Shown piece by piece: positions 1 through 13,240 of a stretch of 64,000 nt of DNA (position 1 is its first letter; every line of letters begins with the position of its first letter). The stretch lies in the NCBI RefSeq assembly GCF_005239225.2, contig NC_133284.1:2075770-2139769 (forward strand), read 5' to 3'. Under the pieces are notes generated by a model. That model was not told where the DNA came from, ran no database searches, and saw nothing but the letters and a program-made list of their open reading frames with translations. The translations under genes and the position numbers were made by a program. This stretch comes from Populus alba (taxonomy: Eukaryota; Streptophyta; Magnoliopsida; Malpighiales; Salicaceae).

Positions 1-227
1 ATGAGGATTCTTCTAAACTAAACAGCTACTAAAGTGGGAAAGGGGGTGCCAGAAAACATAAATAAAAGAGCGAGTAACTCTAATCCTTGATAGGATTCTT
101 CCTCTAAATATCCATGATTTTGTGTAAAACACAAGAGGTATCAACTAAAAATTAACAAGATTTCAAACATATAATAATTTCATTGAATGGATTCATTATC
201 TTGATCAATTTTAGAGGCTGGTTCTAT

Positions 228-490
228 TAAAAAATTATTTTAATTCAATAACTTAAACTGTTATTTAACGTTTTAAAATATAATATATATTATTTTTTAA
301 TATATCCCTTAAAGTGAAAGTTTTTTGAACTTAAAACTTATACAAATTCACATTATCTTGTGTTTAATTTTTATCAAATAAATAAAAATAATAAGATTCG
401 AACTTGTGATCGCTTGATTATCAATACTTTGATATCATATTAAAAAATAATATAAATTATATTTTAAAATTTTACATAATAACTTAATCT
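228..490 (-). repeat. degenerate TRIM-like element (short-LTR miniature retroelement)
   Basis: An AT-rich block around 230-303 carries a CAATAACTTAAACTG core. It is followed by a segment with GATTCGAACTTGTGATCGC and then TTTGATATCATATTAAA at about 430-450. The same order of motifs recurs at 715-880, 3490-3785, about 30560-30800 and about 35120-35370. Read on the minus strand, TATGATATCAAAG resembles a decayed tRNA-iMet primer-binding site (TGGTATCAGAGC) next to a short LTR. The right-hand LTR is poorly conserved in this copy. The class assignment is inferred from structure. Confidence 0.45.
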
Positions 491-714
491 ATTTGATAGG
501 AATTTGCCTTATGAAATCAAAAGGCTAAGCAAGTCAAGTGAGATTTTTATCTTTAGGGAGAGAATGTCATTGTGATCTGACGTGAAGTGCTTGGCAGTGC
601 AGAATCTTTTTCAAGGACCATCATCTTACAGGGTGGGGAGTAAAAGCTGAAGGATATAAAAGATGGTTGAGAATTCGATTGATGAAGTTCAAGAGCGGTT
701 GGATTTGTTTGGAT

Positions 715-880
715 ACAATAAGTTTAAAATTTATATAGGTATATATTATTTTAAATTTAATTTTTATTAAATAAATATAAATAGTAAAATTTAAACTCGT
801 GAGAGTTTAGTCATTAAAATTATAATATCATATTAAAAAATTATCTCAATCCAATAACTTAAACTATTAAACAAGTTTTT
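715..880 (-). repeat. partial TRIM-like element
   Basis: This is a fragment of the family seen at 3490-3785. It keeps the AACTCGTGAGAGTTTAGTCATTAAAA block, an ATAATATCATATTAAAA block and one terminal repeat with CAATAACTTAAACTATT. The left terminal repeat is reduced or missing. Confidence 0.4.
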
Positions 881-895
881 TAAATATATTTTACA

Positions 896-2912
896 TTATT
901 TTCTAGTGTATTCATCACTTTCTTCAAAGAAATCAATGCCATTTGCCGAATGGCCATATCCAAATGACTTAATGTGATCATTGAGGGATCTTTTGTGCTT
1001 GAAATCGGATCCACAAGTACAATACCAAAGCTTGCCACAATTCTTCTCGTGGGTTCTCCAGTCACCTTTCACGGCAAATGCCTTGCCACATTTTCTGCAC
1101 ATGAAAGGCTTGATTCCATGCTTTCTCTTGTAATGAGTTTGAAGGGTTCTAAAATCTCTGAGAGGCTTCGCTCTTGGATGATCAATGTTGTTTATGCATC
1201 CTGTTGCACAGCAGTAGCAAGGGAGCCTAAGCATTGCTGTTGGCTGCGTACCTCTTAGAGAATCTGGCCCTTTCCTATACTGAGATCCATGCCCCCACAT
1301 ATGCATCTACGCATTCAAGCCATGCTCTCAGATGAAAAACCACCAGAGAAGAAAAACCAATATATATTTTAACACATAGTTGCCAGCTTGACCATATCTT
1401 AAAGTAAAGACAGGTAGAAAGGAGAATCCAAATTTAAATAAACTAGGAAAGATGCTACAGGCTTGTTTTTAGATATATCTGCGCTTACTAAAAGTAAAAG
1501 TTATATGCTGGAGTTGCTCTTCGTTGGCGTTTCAGGATAGACCGACGATGCAAGAGAAAAATATATATAATTTTCGTTGGCGTTCTCATATCTCATATGT
1601 CCCAACTATCTTTATCTTTTCTATATATTTTAAGAGCTAATATTCATCGAAATAACACTTTATAATTATCATTATATATAAACATAGGTTTTCTGACCTG
1701 AAGTTTGATTATGATCATAACCTAACATGGGCTTATACTTTCAAAAGTCAAGATTAAAAAAAAAAAACCAGACCAATGCATTTTTTACTTGAACTGTAAT
1801 GCTAACAGACTAGGCAAGGTACACTGCTTAATTAGGCTTTTCATGTGCAAACACTAGTTTGCTGATCAGGGTTTGATGAAGAATATTCATATGACCCGTG
1901 TAATTTCAGGTTTTACATTCCTGACAATGTGTGAAACACAAATTCCAAGGAACAAAAAGCATAATGCCTTTGTAGTTCAATCACATAAAGAGAGCTACTG
2001 ATCTTATTCTCAGTTAGACCTGCAGGTTGATTTATTCTTATTTTATAAATGCCGGAGCAACAAATCATGCAAAAAGGAGAGAAAGAAAGAGGGGAACAAG
2101 AGAGGAGGAAAGATGTGTGTTAAAGTAGAGAAAAGAAAAGGGAAAACCCTAGTAAGGTCCCATTTTTACTCTTCTCTTCTCAAGATAGTCTAAATTAGAA
2201 TAAAGTGAATCGTTGAATCAAAGGATAAGAATTGACTTTTCTCTTTTCTGCAAAATCAAAAGGAGGAACATAGAAAGGGATTGGAGATCGAGGAGTGAAA
2301 GGTAAGTCTTTTGAGATTATCATTGGTTCGTTTGATGAGACATACCTGCATGTTGTTGTATCGGTTGAAGGTCTTGAAGCAAAGTGGGCATGAAAACTGT
2401 GTAGGACCAATCAGAATCTGAGAAGGGGTAGGGATCCAATACTGACCCTTGTTAAGAGTACGACTGCTTGTTTGATAGCCAGAAGCAACAGTTACTTCTT
2501 CGTTGTCTGATGAGATCTCTGTGGAAGACACCAAATCAGCAGAATCAAGTCTAGGTGGCCCTAAATATAGAGCCACAGTCACAGTTTTATCATCATATAG
2601 GCTTTCTTCTCTGTCCTTGTTCATGTCCACTTCCATGGCACTACATGAGGGGCACTCCCGTTGATCTTCCTGATGCCTTGTTGGACTTAAACTAAGAAGT
2701 GGAAGAGCTTCTCTGAGAGGAGGAGAAGGAGGTGACGAGGAATGACTCTGAATAAAAGAGTTGTCATAGATAATACTATTATCCGAATACATATTGCATC
2801 CATGGGATGCATATAGTGATGAAATGGAAGAAGATGCTGAGGCAGATAAATGGTACTGGAGGTGGTTGAAGTTGTACCATCCATTGAAGTAATTGGAATA
2901 TGGATCGGCCAT
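896..2912 (-). CDS. NTT/WIP2-like: WIP-domain C2H2 zinc-finger transcription factor, NTT/WIP2-like
   Basis: Two exons, 2912-2346 and 1306-896, joined in phase 0 across a GT-AG intron (1307-2345), give 325 aa. The start is the ATG at 2912 (MADPYSN...), which matches the N-terminus of Arabidopsis NTT/WIP2. In order: a Ser-rich N-terminus; the [15 protein letters not shown] motif (about 63-77); a short acidic/hydrophobic patch TVALYLGPP; the family-defining WIP tripeptide at 159-161 in [13 protein letters not shown]; zinc finger 1 (C175, C178, H191, H195), whose coding is split by the intron; then the atypical fingers of the WIP domain including [23 protein letters not shown] and [18 protein letters not shown]. 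The protein ends shortly after the last finger with [11 protein letters not shown]. Known relatives are nuclear factors for transmitting-tract, root distal stem cell or seed-coat development. Which WIP subtype this is (WIP2, 4 or 5) is inferred. The protein is shorter than Arabidopsis NTT because the N-terminal linker is shorter. Confidence 0.93.
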
Positions 2913-3485
2913 GATTGAAAGTGGGAGGAGATCAGAGCAGTTACTTGGGTAGATAGATAGGTTATTGGAGGAATAAAGAAAGAGATTGCAAAGAAACTAA
3001 AGATGGCTAAAAGTTTTGAAAAGGTGGAGCCTGAACAAGACCACCAAATCAAAAGAAGTGTATGAGGGAATGGTTGAAGGAAAAATGAACAAGGTTAATT
3101 TGATAATGGAAGCCCAATTGACTACAAAAGGAGAGGCAAGATATCATTTAACTGTGAGGTGTAACTAATCAATAGAGAAATATGCCTGCCAAGGCAGAGA
3201 GAGAGAGAGAGAGAGGCATCAAAGGAGTGTAACATGATGGGATGGAGTAAGAAAGTGGAAGAGAAGAGAGTCGTACTAATATTAATACTAGATAATCTTG
3301 GTGCAACTCGTGTGTTTTGTATTTAAAATATTGTTTTTTTTTTTATCTCAAATATAAGTTGTTTAATAATTGCATCGCATTGCCAAATAATTTTAAATCT
3401 CTAATATTGTTATTAAAATAAAATTCAACGTTAAACTCAACTCATGATCAAGATAAATAAATTAAAAATATTAATGTCAAATATA
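2913..3485 (-). promoter_or_regulatory. upstream region of the WIP gene with GA-rich tract
   Basis: This is the 5' flank of the minus-strand zinc-finger gene. A GA microsatellite lies at about 3198-3214 on the plus strand, which is CT-rich on the gene's sense strand; such tracts are common in plant 5' leaders and promoters. No clear TATA box could be fixed. Promoter function is inferred from position. Confidence 0.4.
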
Positions 3486-3489
3486 TATC

Positions 3490-3785
3490 AAATAATTATT
3501 TTAACTCAATAGCTTAAACTGTTGGGTGAGATTTCATGATATTATTTATATTATTCTCTAACACATCTTCTCAAGTAAATGCTTTTTAAGCTTGAAACTT
3601 GTATATGTCCATATTAGTTTGTGTTTAATTTTTATTAAATAAATGAAAGAGGGTGAAATTCGAACTCGTGATTGCTTGGTCATCAAAATTTTAATACCAT
3701 ATTAAATAATTATTTTGATTCAATAATTTAAATTATTGAATGAAATTTTATAATATAATTTATATTATTTTTTTAATAATATAAA
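3490..3785 (-). repeat. TRIM-like miniature LTR element, best copy
   Basis: Two direct repeats of roughly 75 bp, at about 3490-3562 and 3701-3781, both carry ATAATTATTTT followed by a CAATA-TTAAA-TTG core. They flank about 140 bp of internal sequence with no ORF. Next to the right-hand repeat, the minus strand reads TGGTATTAAAA, a decayed match to the tRNA-iMet primer-binding site TGGTATCAGAGC. Next to the left repeat, the minus strand has a purine-rich CTTGAGAAGATGTG, suitable as a polypurine tract. This is the layout of a TRIM element on the minus strand. A target-site duplication was not resolved. Confidence 0.5.
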
Positions 3786-6700
3786 CAAAGCGAGTAATTA
3801 GGGTTTGAAGCTTGTCTCTCTGCATCATCCCAACCCTAGCAAATACATGTATATATAGTATAATGCAGCCTTTTTTGACTTCATCTTCTTACCTTGCAGA
3901 TTTCTTCTCTTCCTGGGGAAGCATCAGTTTGATACCAGCCAAGCACTTGCTTTGGTGGGCACGCCCATGTCGGCTTGGCTCAGTACCCTGCTGAGAAACT
4001 GTCCCAGCCAACCTTACTGTTCAACGGCATCCCTCTCCATGATCTCTCTTGTCTCTGACTTGCTCTAGCTAACTATATACAGACACGCTAGCTCTGAATC
4101 GTTTAAGAAACCTTGCCTTGCGGTTAAGGTCCTTCTGCTGCAAACGCTGCGGGCTACATCAAATCACAGGTCTCCATCTGACCTCTAGCTATGGCTCATA
4201 TGAATCATAAGATAATTAATTAGTTGACAAAGAGCCTCCTCTCTCTTACCAGATTGTGGGCACCAATCCCTCCATGTTTCCATTACAACACGAGGTGATG
4301 AGGGGATATATATACATATATATATGTATGATGTGAGTTCTTTGAAAGTTCATGTCTTGTCTTGTAATGGCGTTTTCAAGCATCTGCATCTGTTTCCTCA
4401 ACACTAACAAAACTTTGTCTATTTTATATAAAATAATCCCATATACATTTTCTTGTGCAGCATAATTTCAAGACATTGACCATGACGGTGCTTAATTTGC
4501 ATGGATTTCCCCATCCCAAAAAATAAAATTCCTACGAGGCAGCAAATTATCTCATATATAGCTATACACACTAATCAAATTTACATTATATTTATATTTT
4601 AAAACCAACAACCAAAATTAATTAACTAAATCTGTTGCCCAATATAATTGTGTTATAGCTCATTATGTCTCACCTATCTACCTGTGCCTGCTTCTTCAAT
4701 TATTATTCCTAGTACAATCTTAACAAGCTACATTTATTTCTTTGTGATGTCTACTGCAATGGCGCCTACAATATCGGTCTGCTTAAATTAGTCGGGATTA
4801 TATCCTCTATCATATTTTTCAATTTCTTTTGTTTTTTATACATAAAGAAGGTAGGAATTAAATAAATGTGGGATATTGGAGTATTTTTGCTTATTTTTTT
4901 AAGATGGTAAAATAACATAACTTAAAAAAAAATTAACGAAATCTCACAGTTTGATATATATGGCGATATTTAGGAAACATGATAAAAATTGGTCACCTGG
5001 TGCTATTCATTTACCAATTTCTTTGAGATGTTTCATTTGACACGTATTAAATTATGCTATTTCACTAATTTTTTTTTAAAATTGTGTTATTTTTTCAAAA
5101 AAAAAAAAGATTAAAACAATGCTAATTTAAAAAATAAATGGAATACTGGTAGTAAAGGGATCGCCGCATTTTATTTGCTCTATATTTTTTTTCTTTTTTT
5201 TTTTTAGGGAATATGAGAGACAATGATAATTTAAATGTTGGAAATTTGTTTTAAAAACATAGAGAATAAATATGTTTGAGGTTAAATTAAAAGTGAGATC
5301 CGTTTAGTTTTTGTGCTAAAATTTTATTAGAAATTATTCTCCAACAAGAATTCTTTAACATGAAACATTAACATGATTAAAATAAATTGTAGGTAAATAA
5401 AATATTAATATCAAATAATTCTTGGTTAGCATGTTTTTATGAAACTCAAAACCCTTTATCTCATATAAAAAAAAAATACAATATCTCTTTATAGTTTATA
5501 TAGTAAAAAGTTGAAGAGAAATGAATGCAAATTGCATTATAGATCTTATCATAAAACACTGTGTACTTATCCCCTTTTTTTTCACCCTTAGAGATATAAT
5601 ACCAAATTATATGCCAATTTAGGTTAATTTATTAGGAATGGGTAATATTTAAAGACTGGGAAACAAGGTAAAAAAAAAATAGAGGAAATGGCTGATTTTT
5701 GTAGACTTTGGATGAAATGTTCATTGTAGTTCTTATATTTTTCAAATTATAAATATTATATCCTTCTAATTTCTAAAATTTTAAAACAAAATCAATTTTA
5801 GTTTGAAATTTTATTTTTTTTATTTTTAAGTTCTTAGATTAAGAGAAGAGAGAGAGAGAGTCGCTAGACCACCGTTATAGAAAGAGAACATTAGAATTAA
5901 CATTGATCTTGACCACTAAAATAATTAATCTTGGTGTCAACAAATTTTATTTAATGGAGTTCCACTTAAATATTTTCATCTTCAAATTGCTTAAAAAAAC
6001 ATATTTAAGGTCAGGAAGTTTTTTATTCGGATTTTTGTGTAATTTTCTAAGGTCATTTATGGGTTTACGTATTTTAGATCAAAAATAAATTAAAAAATAA
6101 ATTTATACATCCAAAAACCAACAGCCATGATTTTTCAATCACACACCAATAGCCAAAATATAAGGAAAAGCAAATGACAGGTCATTGGATTTTTTTTTTT
6201 TGAATAAAATTTTGGATAGCGTGAAGAGCCATTCATCCTATTAGCAATTAAATAAAAAAAAAATAAAGGCTGGCGCGCCCACGCCTCTTACAAGCGTGCC
6301 TTCCCGAATGGGTTAGGCATGTCTACCTAACTTGTTAATAACACATAACCTTTTATATATATATATATAATTTTTAATTTATATTTAAATTAATACCCCT
6401 TCTAATTTTATTTATTTATTAAACCTTTTTTAAATAACCATTGTTTCTTAATTATCTTGTATGCATTTAAATTTCTAATTCATCTTCTTCTTTTTTTATC
6501 TTTTATATCAATTAATTTTATTTTTAAAAATAAAATTTTTTTTTTTTTTTTAATAATAAGGGCTACACTATCAATGGAAACTGTGATCATTGAATACAGT
6601 TACTAAGCCAATTTAGGTGGCTTATCTATGATACGAAACAGCCCCAACCAGAGACAAACGAAGGTTTCCTTCCATGACAAATGGCACGTTTTCCTTGTGG

Positions 6701-7110
6701 TTGGGACAGGAGCCACACGCTAAGACAAAACATTGAATGCAAAAGACGATGGACGGTGAAAGGAAAGCACGAGGAGATGATCCTATTCAATGTAAACCAC
6801 ACCCCATTGTCGATTTGATTTGAAGGTGACCACCCATAATCAATGCACAGACAAATCAATTGTGCATACGACAACCATTCAGTACAAGTAGTCCTCTTCT
6901 GTTTCGTGGCAACGAAGTAAATTAGGATCGCTAGGACTCGATCTTGCTTCACTGAAAACAGCTACCGGGTATACTAACTCAGCAGTGCCACTGGGTTTCA
7001 AGGCCAGTGATGATGATACGATAATAGATAGATTTAGAAAGAAACCGAAACAGGGCCTCTATAAGTAAGCAATAGAATTGATTGCAAAATATGATATGAA
7101 GCGAAGAACA
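3786..7110. other. intergenic between the WIP and OEP80 genes
   Basis: The block 3800-4300 has more balanced base composition and several short open stretches, but no ORF with a recognisable domain. It may be a decayed gene or a non-coding transcript. From 4400 to 6570 the sequence is AT-rich with many A/T homopolymers. A short GC-rich patch with a GGCGCGCC palindrome sits near 6272. Positions about 6570-7110 probably contain the 3' UTR of the minus-strand OEP80 gene. Confidence 0.5.
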
Positions 7111-10100
7111 CTAATTTCGGTGACCTACTCCAAAATGAAATCTCTTCATGTTCTTGTCATTAAATGCGTATTCAAGACGAAGAGGGCCCAATGCTGAGTC
7201 CACACGGATGCCAAAGCCATACCCATATCCACTTCCAGGTTTCAGCCTTGCCCCAGCCGGATCGCCTACAAAGAACAGCAAGAAGCAGAGGTAAAGGTGA
7301 AATGTGAAAATCATTCAAGTAGTCACCCTTTCATGCATGGCCTATTTGAAGAATCAAAACTAATTAATTCAGCAATCAGGGTTGATATACTTTGGCCAGC
7401 AAGTTGCTCTCTCAAAATAAATCATGTTGAGGTACCCTGCCCTACGTGAATGCACAATGGTAAGGCTTTCCTACTCAGAATCATTAACGCTTGGCATAAG
7501 CCAGCTCTGTATATCAGGACATTCCACTCCAGGTGCGATGCAAGGAGAGATCAAATAACTTCGTGCCTATTTTCCCATCCTTTTCAGACAAAAACACCAT
7601 CTATACAGACAGAACCACCATTCTAAATACCGGATCAAGAAATCACAAAAAACATACCAGGCACTGTGGGTCCAGATCCGAGATCTGTTCCATAGTCAGC
7701 AAAAATAACTCCTTCCACTGGTCCCAACTGCAAAAGAAAGAAAAGCAAAGGACAAATTAGTAAGCTTCCCCTTAACATTTGGATTGTGCTGCCATTTGGT
7801 CAAGCATGCACAAAAATCTTCAAAGTGGACCTCATTACATTTAAAAATAAACACATGTACAAAACTGCCAGTGGCACAATGTTCAGAGACCAAAACAGAA
7901 AAGTTGCCCGCAATCACCTACCATAGGGAAAGAAATTTCACCAGAGCCGATTACATATGATCTACCAGAGCTCACAGCCCCTTCTTCATATCCTCTCACA
8001 CTGTTTGTTCCACCAATGGCAAATGCTTCATGAGGAGGAAAATTACCCACCACATGACCGCCAGACAAACTGGAAATAAAAAGAAAAGAAGCAAGTCAGC
8101 CAGCAGTACCCGATTATTATTTGCATCATCTTTGAAGTAAATAAGAATAGAGGAAGGGATCCAAGAAAAAGATGTCCTATGATACAGAAGCATAGTGAAC
8201 TTTAACATTGTGGATAGCCATGCACTGACTTACTATAAAGCTTTAAATAATTTTGTAATTTTCCCTAATATATAAAAACATATAATTTTCCAGAATGAAT
8301 AGCCAGCAACTTTGTACAAAGCTTTTAAGGCTTTCCAACAAATGCTATTGTAACTGTTTATTATCTGAAACTTTCATCCTATATCCCCAAGAAAGGTCCT
8401 TTAAGCTTACTTTACAGGCCTGCTCACAGACAAAACAAAATAGAAGTAAACATCATACCTCAGAAGACACAAAGCAGGACCAATTTGTGCACCCTTTCTA
8501 GCACGAGCATTAACTCTGTTGAAAAACAGCCACTCAGGCCAAAGAGGTAGTCCTTGTTCCATGTTAAACACAAACTGCACCGACAAAAATGCTAATCCAT
8601 AAAACAGTGAGCCAAAACTGAAAACTTTTCCTTCTTTTTTTTTTTCTTTTCAGTGTTTAATAAGCATATCATAATAAAATGCCAGGATAAGGAATCCCTT
8701 CTTAGTTATAGATGACTAACCATTGAAGAGCCATGATCACCAGAACCTGTATATACACTTTCAAATTTGGCAAGCAACATATCATCATGAGTCTTGCCGC
8801 TGCATGACACAAATGTAAACAGAACAGTAAATCACAAGGCAATATTCACAATTGATAACCAATAAACCAGACAATATTCACAACTGATAATCAATAAACC
8901 ATTGCAGCCAAACATCGTAACGTTTTAAACCAAAGATGTGTACCTTGCAGTAAGCGGGCTGCTGTAATGGTCCTTAATAATAGGATTGCCATTTTCATCA
9001 CGAACACCAGCATGCTGAGATATCAAAACCAATAAATGAAAGAAGGTAATACAGCTTATGCCAAATGGTTATCTATCAAAGGGAATAAAACTTTCAAAAT
9101 CTTTGTAAGGAACCAGAATAGGTATTGCATATGTTCCCATACAGCCCCAGTGCACCATAGAGATATCAAAATTCCTTAAATTATTTTGAATCACTGGTCA
9201 AAACATTATATAATGGAACAAGCATCCAAATCATTATGGGCATGGAAAATATAAAATAACAAGAAACAGGTGACTAATCTATGAACATGTGAAGACATTC
9301 ATTCACAACATCATCATTTTTTAGCGAAAGCTACGGAAAGCCAGGTACAGAATTTCACTTACTCATTAATGCTACCAAGTTTCGATAATCAAGTACCTGA
9401 AAAATAACTCCGCCTGTTCCACTCCACTTTGGCCTGAGTGGTCTGCTAAATTCTAAACCTGCTGTAACTCTGCCAATGGTCAGGCTACTATTGCCAGGTT
9501 GGTTACTGTGAACAAGATTCCCAGGGGTTCTTGAATTCTGGTGCAGTAAGAATCAGTTCACCCAACAATGAGCACTTTTACATTATCACCGAGAAGTAAT
9601 TGTAACTAGAAGCTACATAATAAAAATTACCTGAACCATAATTGTTCTAGAAGTCCGTTTGTCATCCCCTTCAATCCATGGGTCTGTGTAGTTTACGCGA
9701 AAGATCGAGTCAATTTGGCCTCTCTCAAGGGAAATATTCAGTTTCCGGTTTCGTCCAAAAACATTTCTATGGGAATATGCAAAGCTGCAACAGAAATAAA
9801 AGCAACTGTGAGGTAAAACAGCATTCCTCGCAAGTTTCCACATAATGACAGCCAATAATTAAGAATTAACGAGCATGTTTGAGAGAAAACTAAACCAACC
9901 ACATCGTGTATTCTTTAAACTTACCTTCCAATAAGTCCTGATAGAGGGCCACTTGTGATCCTAGAAATTGCAAATTAATCAGTATATGATGTTTCCAATC
10001 CACCAAAGATACAATAATATACATGTAAATTAGGTGGAAAAGCATGATATCAGTGCCCTCTAAGTTAATACCACTCACCCACTTGATATCCCGCCGCCAG

Positions 10101-12868
10101 CGGAGAAACCTCCATTTGGACGTTCAACAACATTCATTATCAAATCAACTTTGCCAGTATCTAAAACAAGGAGAGAGCACAAATAAAGTTTCAAAATTCA
10201 TTGATTGGGATAGAACAGCTGAGGTTTATGTGTGCCCACTAGCACCTCAATTCAATTATGCTTAACATAAATGATTATTCTGAAAATATGTATAGCCCAG
10301 AAGAGACACTGAATCACTAGCAAAAAGTATAGACCATGTCAAAAGGCATAATCTACAGAACATCAAATCTTCTGAGTTTTGCTTGACACACCAATTGATA
10401 TCAAGTCACACAAAACCAGATTTATTAAATTGTACTCTCAAGCAGATTCTACCCATGATTCTCTAAGAATGATTTCAATGTTACCGCAACAATCCACAGT
10501 ATGCAATGTGCATGTGCAGAGTGCAGGCACATGTATGTTCATAGATGTATATTTCAGTTAGCCTTTCTCTTAAGTATGATATTTTATTAGACTATTTAAA
10601 ATGAAAAAACATCTTTTTTCACCTCCAGCAGGTTGGGGAATAAAGCTAACATCTTCCATGATTCCCATAGTTAACACAGTATCCACATCTCTTTTCCCTT
10701 GAAGCATACTGTAGACCTACAAAGGAGCCATTTCAAGTAGAAAAAACATTTGTCAGTGAATATGTTAAGCACTAGCTCACATTTAATTTCCACAAAATGG
10801 CAATTTGAGTAAAGATCCTTGTAGGAAAGAAAGGAAGTAAGGTGAAACAGAGTTAAAGAGTTCTTTTTTTATGAAAAGAGGACTTTATCTTTCATAGACC
10901 ACAGAACCAAAAAAAACAAACAAATGCTAGAAAATACAGAAACTAAAAGAGACTCTGAAAGCAGAAAAATGCTGAAGCACCCTTTTCAGCCAGAAATCAG
11001 CACTATATATACATGGTGTCTTAAGGACATATAGTGTGAGAGTACCCAAAAAAAGCTGTTCCAGAATTACCTGTCCCTTTTTTGTTGTAAGTTGCCTAAG
11101 TATCGTTTCAGGCTTTGTCTTCCCTTTGGTTGGTTCACCACTGAAGAGCAATAAAACACATGCTAGTCATGAGTCTCTCTGTCTCCATGTCAGGGTGTGT
11201 CGGAGTGCAGATGAGATTGTGCGACAAATTGAAAGAAATCTCTTACGTTTTTCGGTCAAGAAAACATATGGAAATGTCATTCACCTCTGCCTCTGCAACT
11301 TGTAACCTTATAATACCCCCAGAGAGAATCTCAGCATTTGAAACCTATAATAATGTAAATGAAGATGTTAGTTAATTTAAAGTTGTAATAAGAAACCATG
11401 GAGAACTTAACAGTTCAATCCTACATTAGCCAAAATGTGACATGGAAATAATATCATGAAAGATGAAGCACAAACCATGCCAAAAAGGCCACGCTCCATG
11501 TACCAGCCATTGATGGAATTTATTACTGCATCCAAATGCTTAATATTTACCACTTTTCCTGCACAGCTTGACAACAAAAATAAAATCAATGAAAGTATCC
11601 TATTATAACAGTTCAAATGAAGCATAACAACACTCATAACCATACGCATGGATAGATACCAAACAATTACTGTACAATCAAATTATACCATAACTAAAAA
11701 AGACGGTCTATACTTAGCATCCGCTTAGATTGAGACATTATACATTTATGAAAAACGTGCAAACAATATAAGGGCCAAACAATTTTCAAAATTATGAAAG
11801 AACGAGATGGGGGAGGGGAAGAGATAAAAAGGGGCAGCTCTACAGACAACATACATTATTAAATCTCTATATTTGCAATGCCAAATACCACCTACCATAA
11901 CCGCCACGAAAAGCATCCTGTATAAACTTTGTCGGAAGAACACTAGCTCCTTCACATACTAGACCATGAAACTCCTGGTTCGGTTCTACCTTATGCCACA
12001 AGAAAGCAACATTAGTCATTAATTCAACCCATAACACTGCGATGCCTACAAAAACAACACTTGAATAAAACCACTGACATGTCTGCTCTCAATCAAATAT
12101 CCTCACCCTGAAGCAATGCACCAATGCAAACCACAATACTCAAAGAGTTATACTTTCTATAAGCACAATAACATCCCAATTATAACCCAACAACACTATA
12201 ACACAGGGTATTCCCAGGCCAGCTTTCGCGCAGCAAGGCGAAGTATGGTGGGTCCCACATACCTGAAAAACCAACTGAATCCCATCACGAGTGTCAACAG
12301 CAACAGGCATACAGGAGGAAAAGTATCCACTACTGATAATCCTATGCACATCCTCTTGAACTTCACGAACGGTAAGAGCCGAGTTAGCACGGCAAGCTTT
12401 TAACGCCGCTAAAGCCTCACCTTCTAAATCCTTCCTCTCCAGTTCCTCCCCATCTTTATTCTTCACCAGCACTTCACTGATCAACACCCTCTCCTCATCG
12501 TTCCGACCCGACCCATGAACCCCACTCGCCCCACCACTCTTCTGCTGGGCGGAAACCACCGAGTCGAGCTGATTCGACTCACCGAGTTGGGACTGACTCA
12601 GCGACAGCGACGCGGAGCCGAGGATCGGCAGGGGTTTGGGGTCTGAGCAGGAGGAGTGAGAAAGGGAGAGTGACGCGGAGCAGAGGAGGGGTGAGTTGGG
12701 AGTCCGAGTTGACGGGCGGGTTAGGAGTGAGTCGAGGAAGTTGGCGAAGGTGAGTTTGGTTTTGGCGAGTTGAGAGAAGAGAGGGAGAGAGGGTTTAGTT
12801 TGGTGGTGAAGGAAAGGGGGGGTTCTGAGAGAAGATGAAGTGAAGGAAACGTCGTCGTTTTTACTCAT
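7111..12868 (-). CDS. OEP80: Omp85-family chloroplast outer envelope protein OEP80
   Basis: Sixteen exons join to 698 codons plus stop: 12868-12263, 11989-11896, 11558-11476, 11344-11247, 11140-11071, 10716-10623, 10160-10079, 9960-9925, 9784-9631, 9537-9397, 9014-8944, 8799-8721, 8574-8459, 8069-7922, 7727-7658, 7265-7111. All borders are GT-AG and every phase closes. The start is the ATG at 12868 (MSKNDDVSF); there is no earlier in-frame ATG close by. Residues 1-130 are Ser-rich and variable. POTRA-type repeats follow (about 135-350, e.g. [15 protein letters not shown] and [19 protein letters not shown]), then the membrane beta-barrel (about 370-698). The Omp85 signature loop VRGY is present (R600-G601-Y602). 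Length is close to Arabidopsis OEP80 (732 aa). Known role: an essential plastid outer-membrane protein related to Toc75 and bacterial BamA, thought to help insert barrel proteins. Nothing looks broken. Confidence 0.96.
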
Positions 12869-13240
12869 TGTGGTGGAGGAAAAAGAAATCCCCAATTGAA
12901 GAAAATTAATTTGGGGATTTTTTTCCGGAGAAGGAGAAAGGAAGGGGTAAAACCACGCAGTGAGAGGTGTATCAGTTACTTACAACGACATCAAGCAAGA
13001 AGCACCTTATTTGACCCTGTCAAAATTAAAAGGACCAAAATGTACTTTTTCCTTCTAGTTTTGTCTGCCTTCTCGGTGCAATTTCCCAAAAAAATTGAAT
13101 TTTTTTATTTAGAATTAGTTTTTTATATTTGTGAATTCTATAGATTTACTAATATCAAAATTAATTTTAAAAAAATAAAAAATATATATTATTTTAATTT
13201 ATTTTTAAATAAAAATTATTTTAAAAATTTATCACTATTA
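12869..13240. promoter_or_regulatory. 5' flank of OEP80
   Basis: This is the upstream region of the minus-strand OEP80 gene. The presumed leader close to the ATG is followed by AT-rich sequence from about 13080. A plus-strand ORF here (12896-13249) shows no domain and looks like chance. No TATA box could be fixed with confidence. Confidence 0.35.

Larger units (their letters stand above)
1..895. other. intergenic, 3' flank of the WIP gene
   Basis: No gene is visible. The stretch is AT-rich and holds one TRIM-like repeat (about 228-490) and part of another (about 715-880). The last part probably contains the 3' UTR of the minus-strand zinc-finger gene. The short ORFs in this stretch show no recognisable domain. 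Confidence 0.6.

Noticed and set aside
12869..12895. Nine-codon upstream extension of OEP80 beginning at a TTG codon
   Set aside because: TTG is not a normal plant nuclear start; the ATG at 12868 is used instead.
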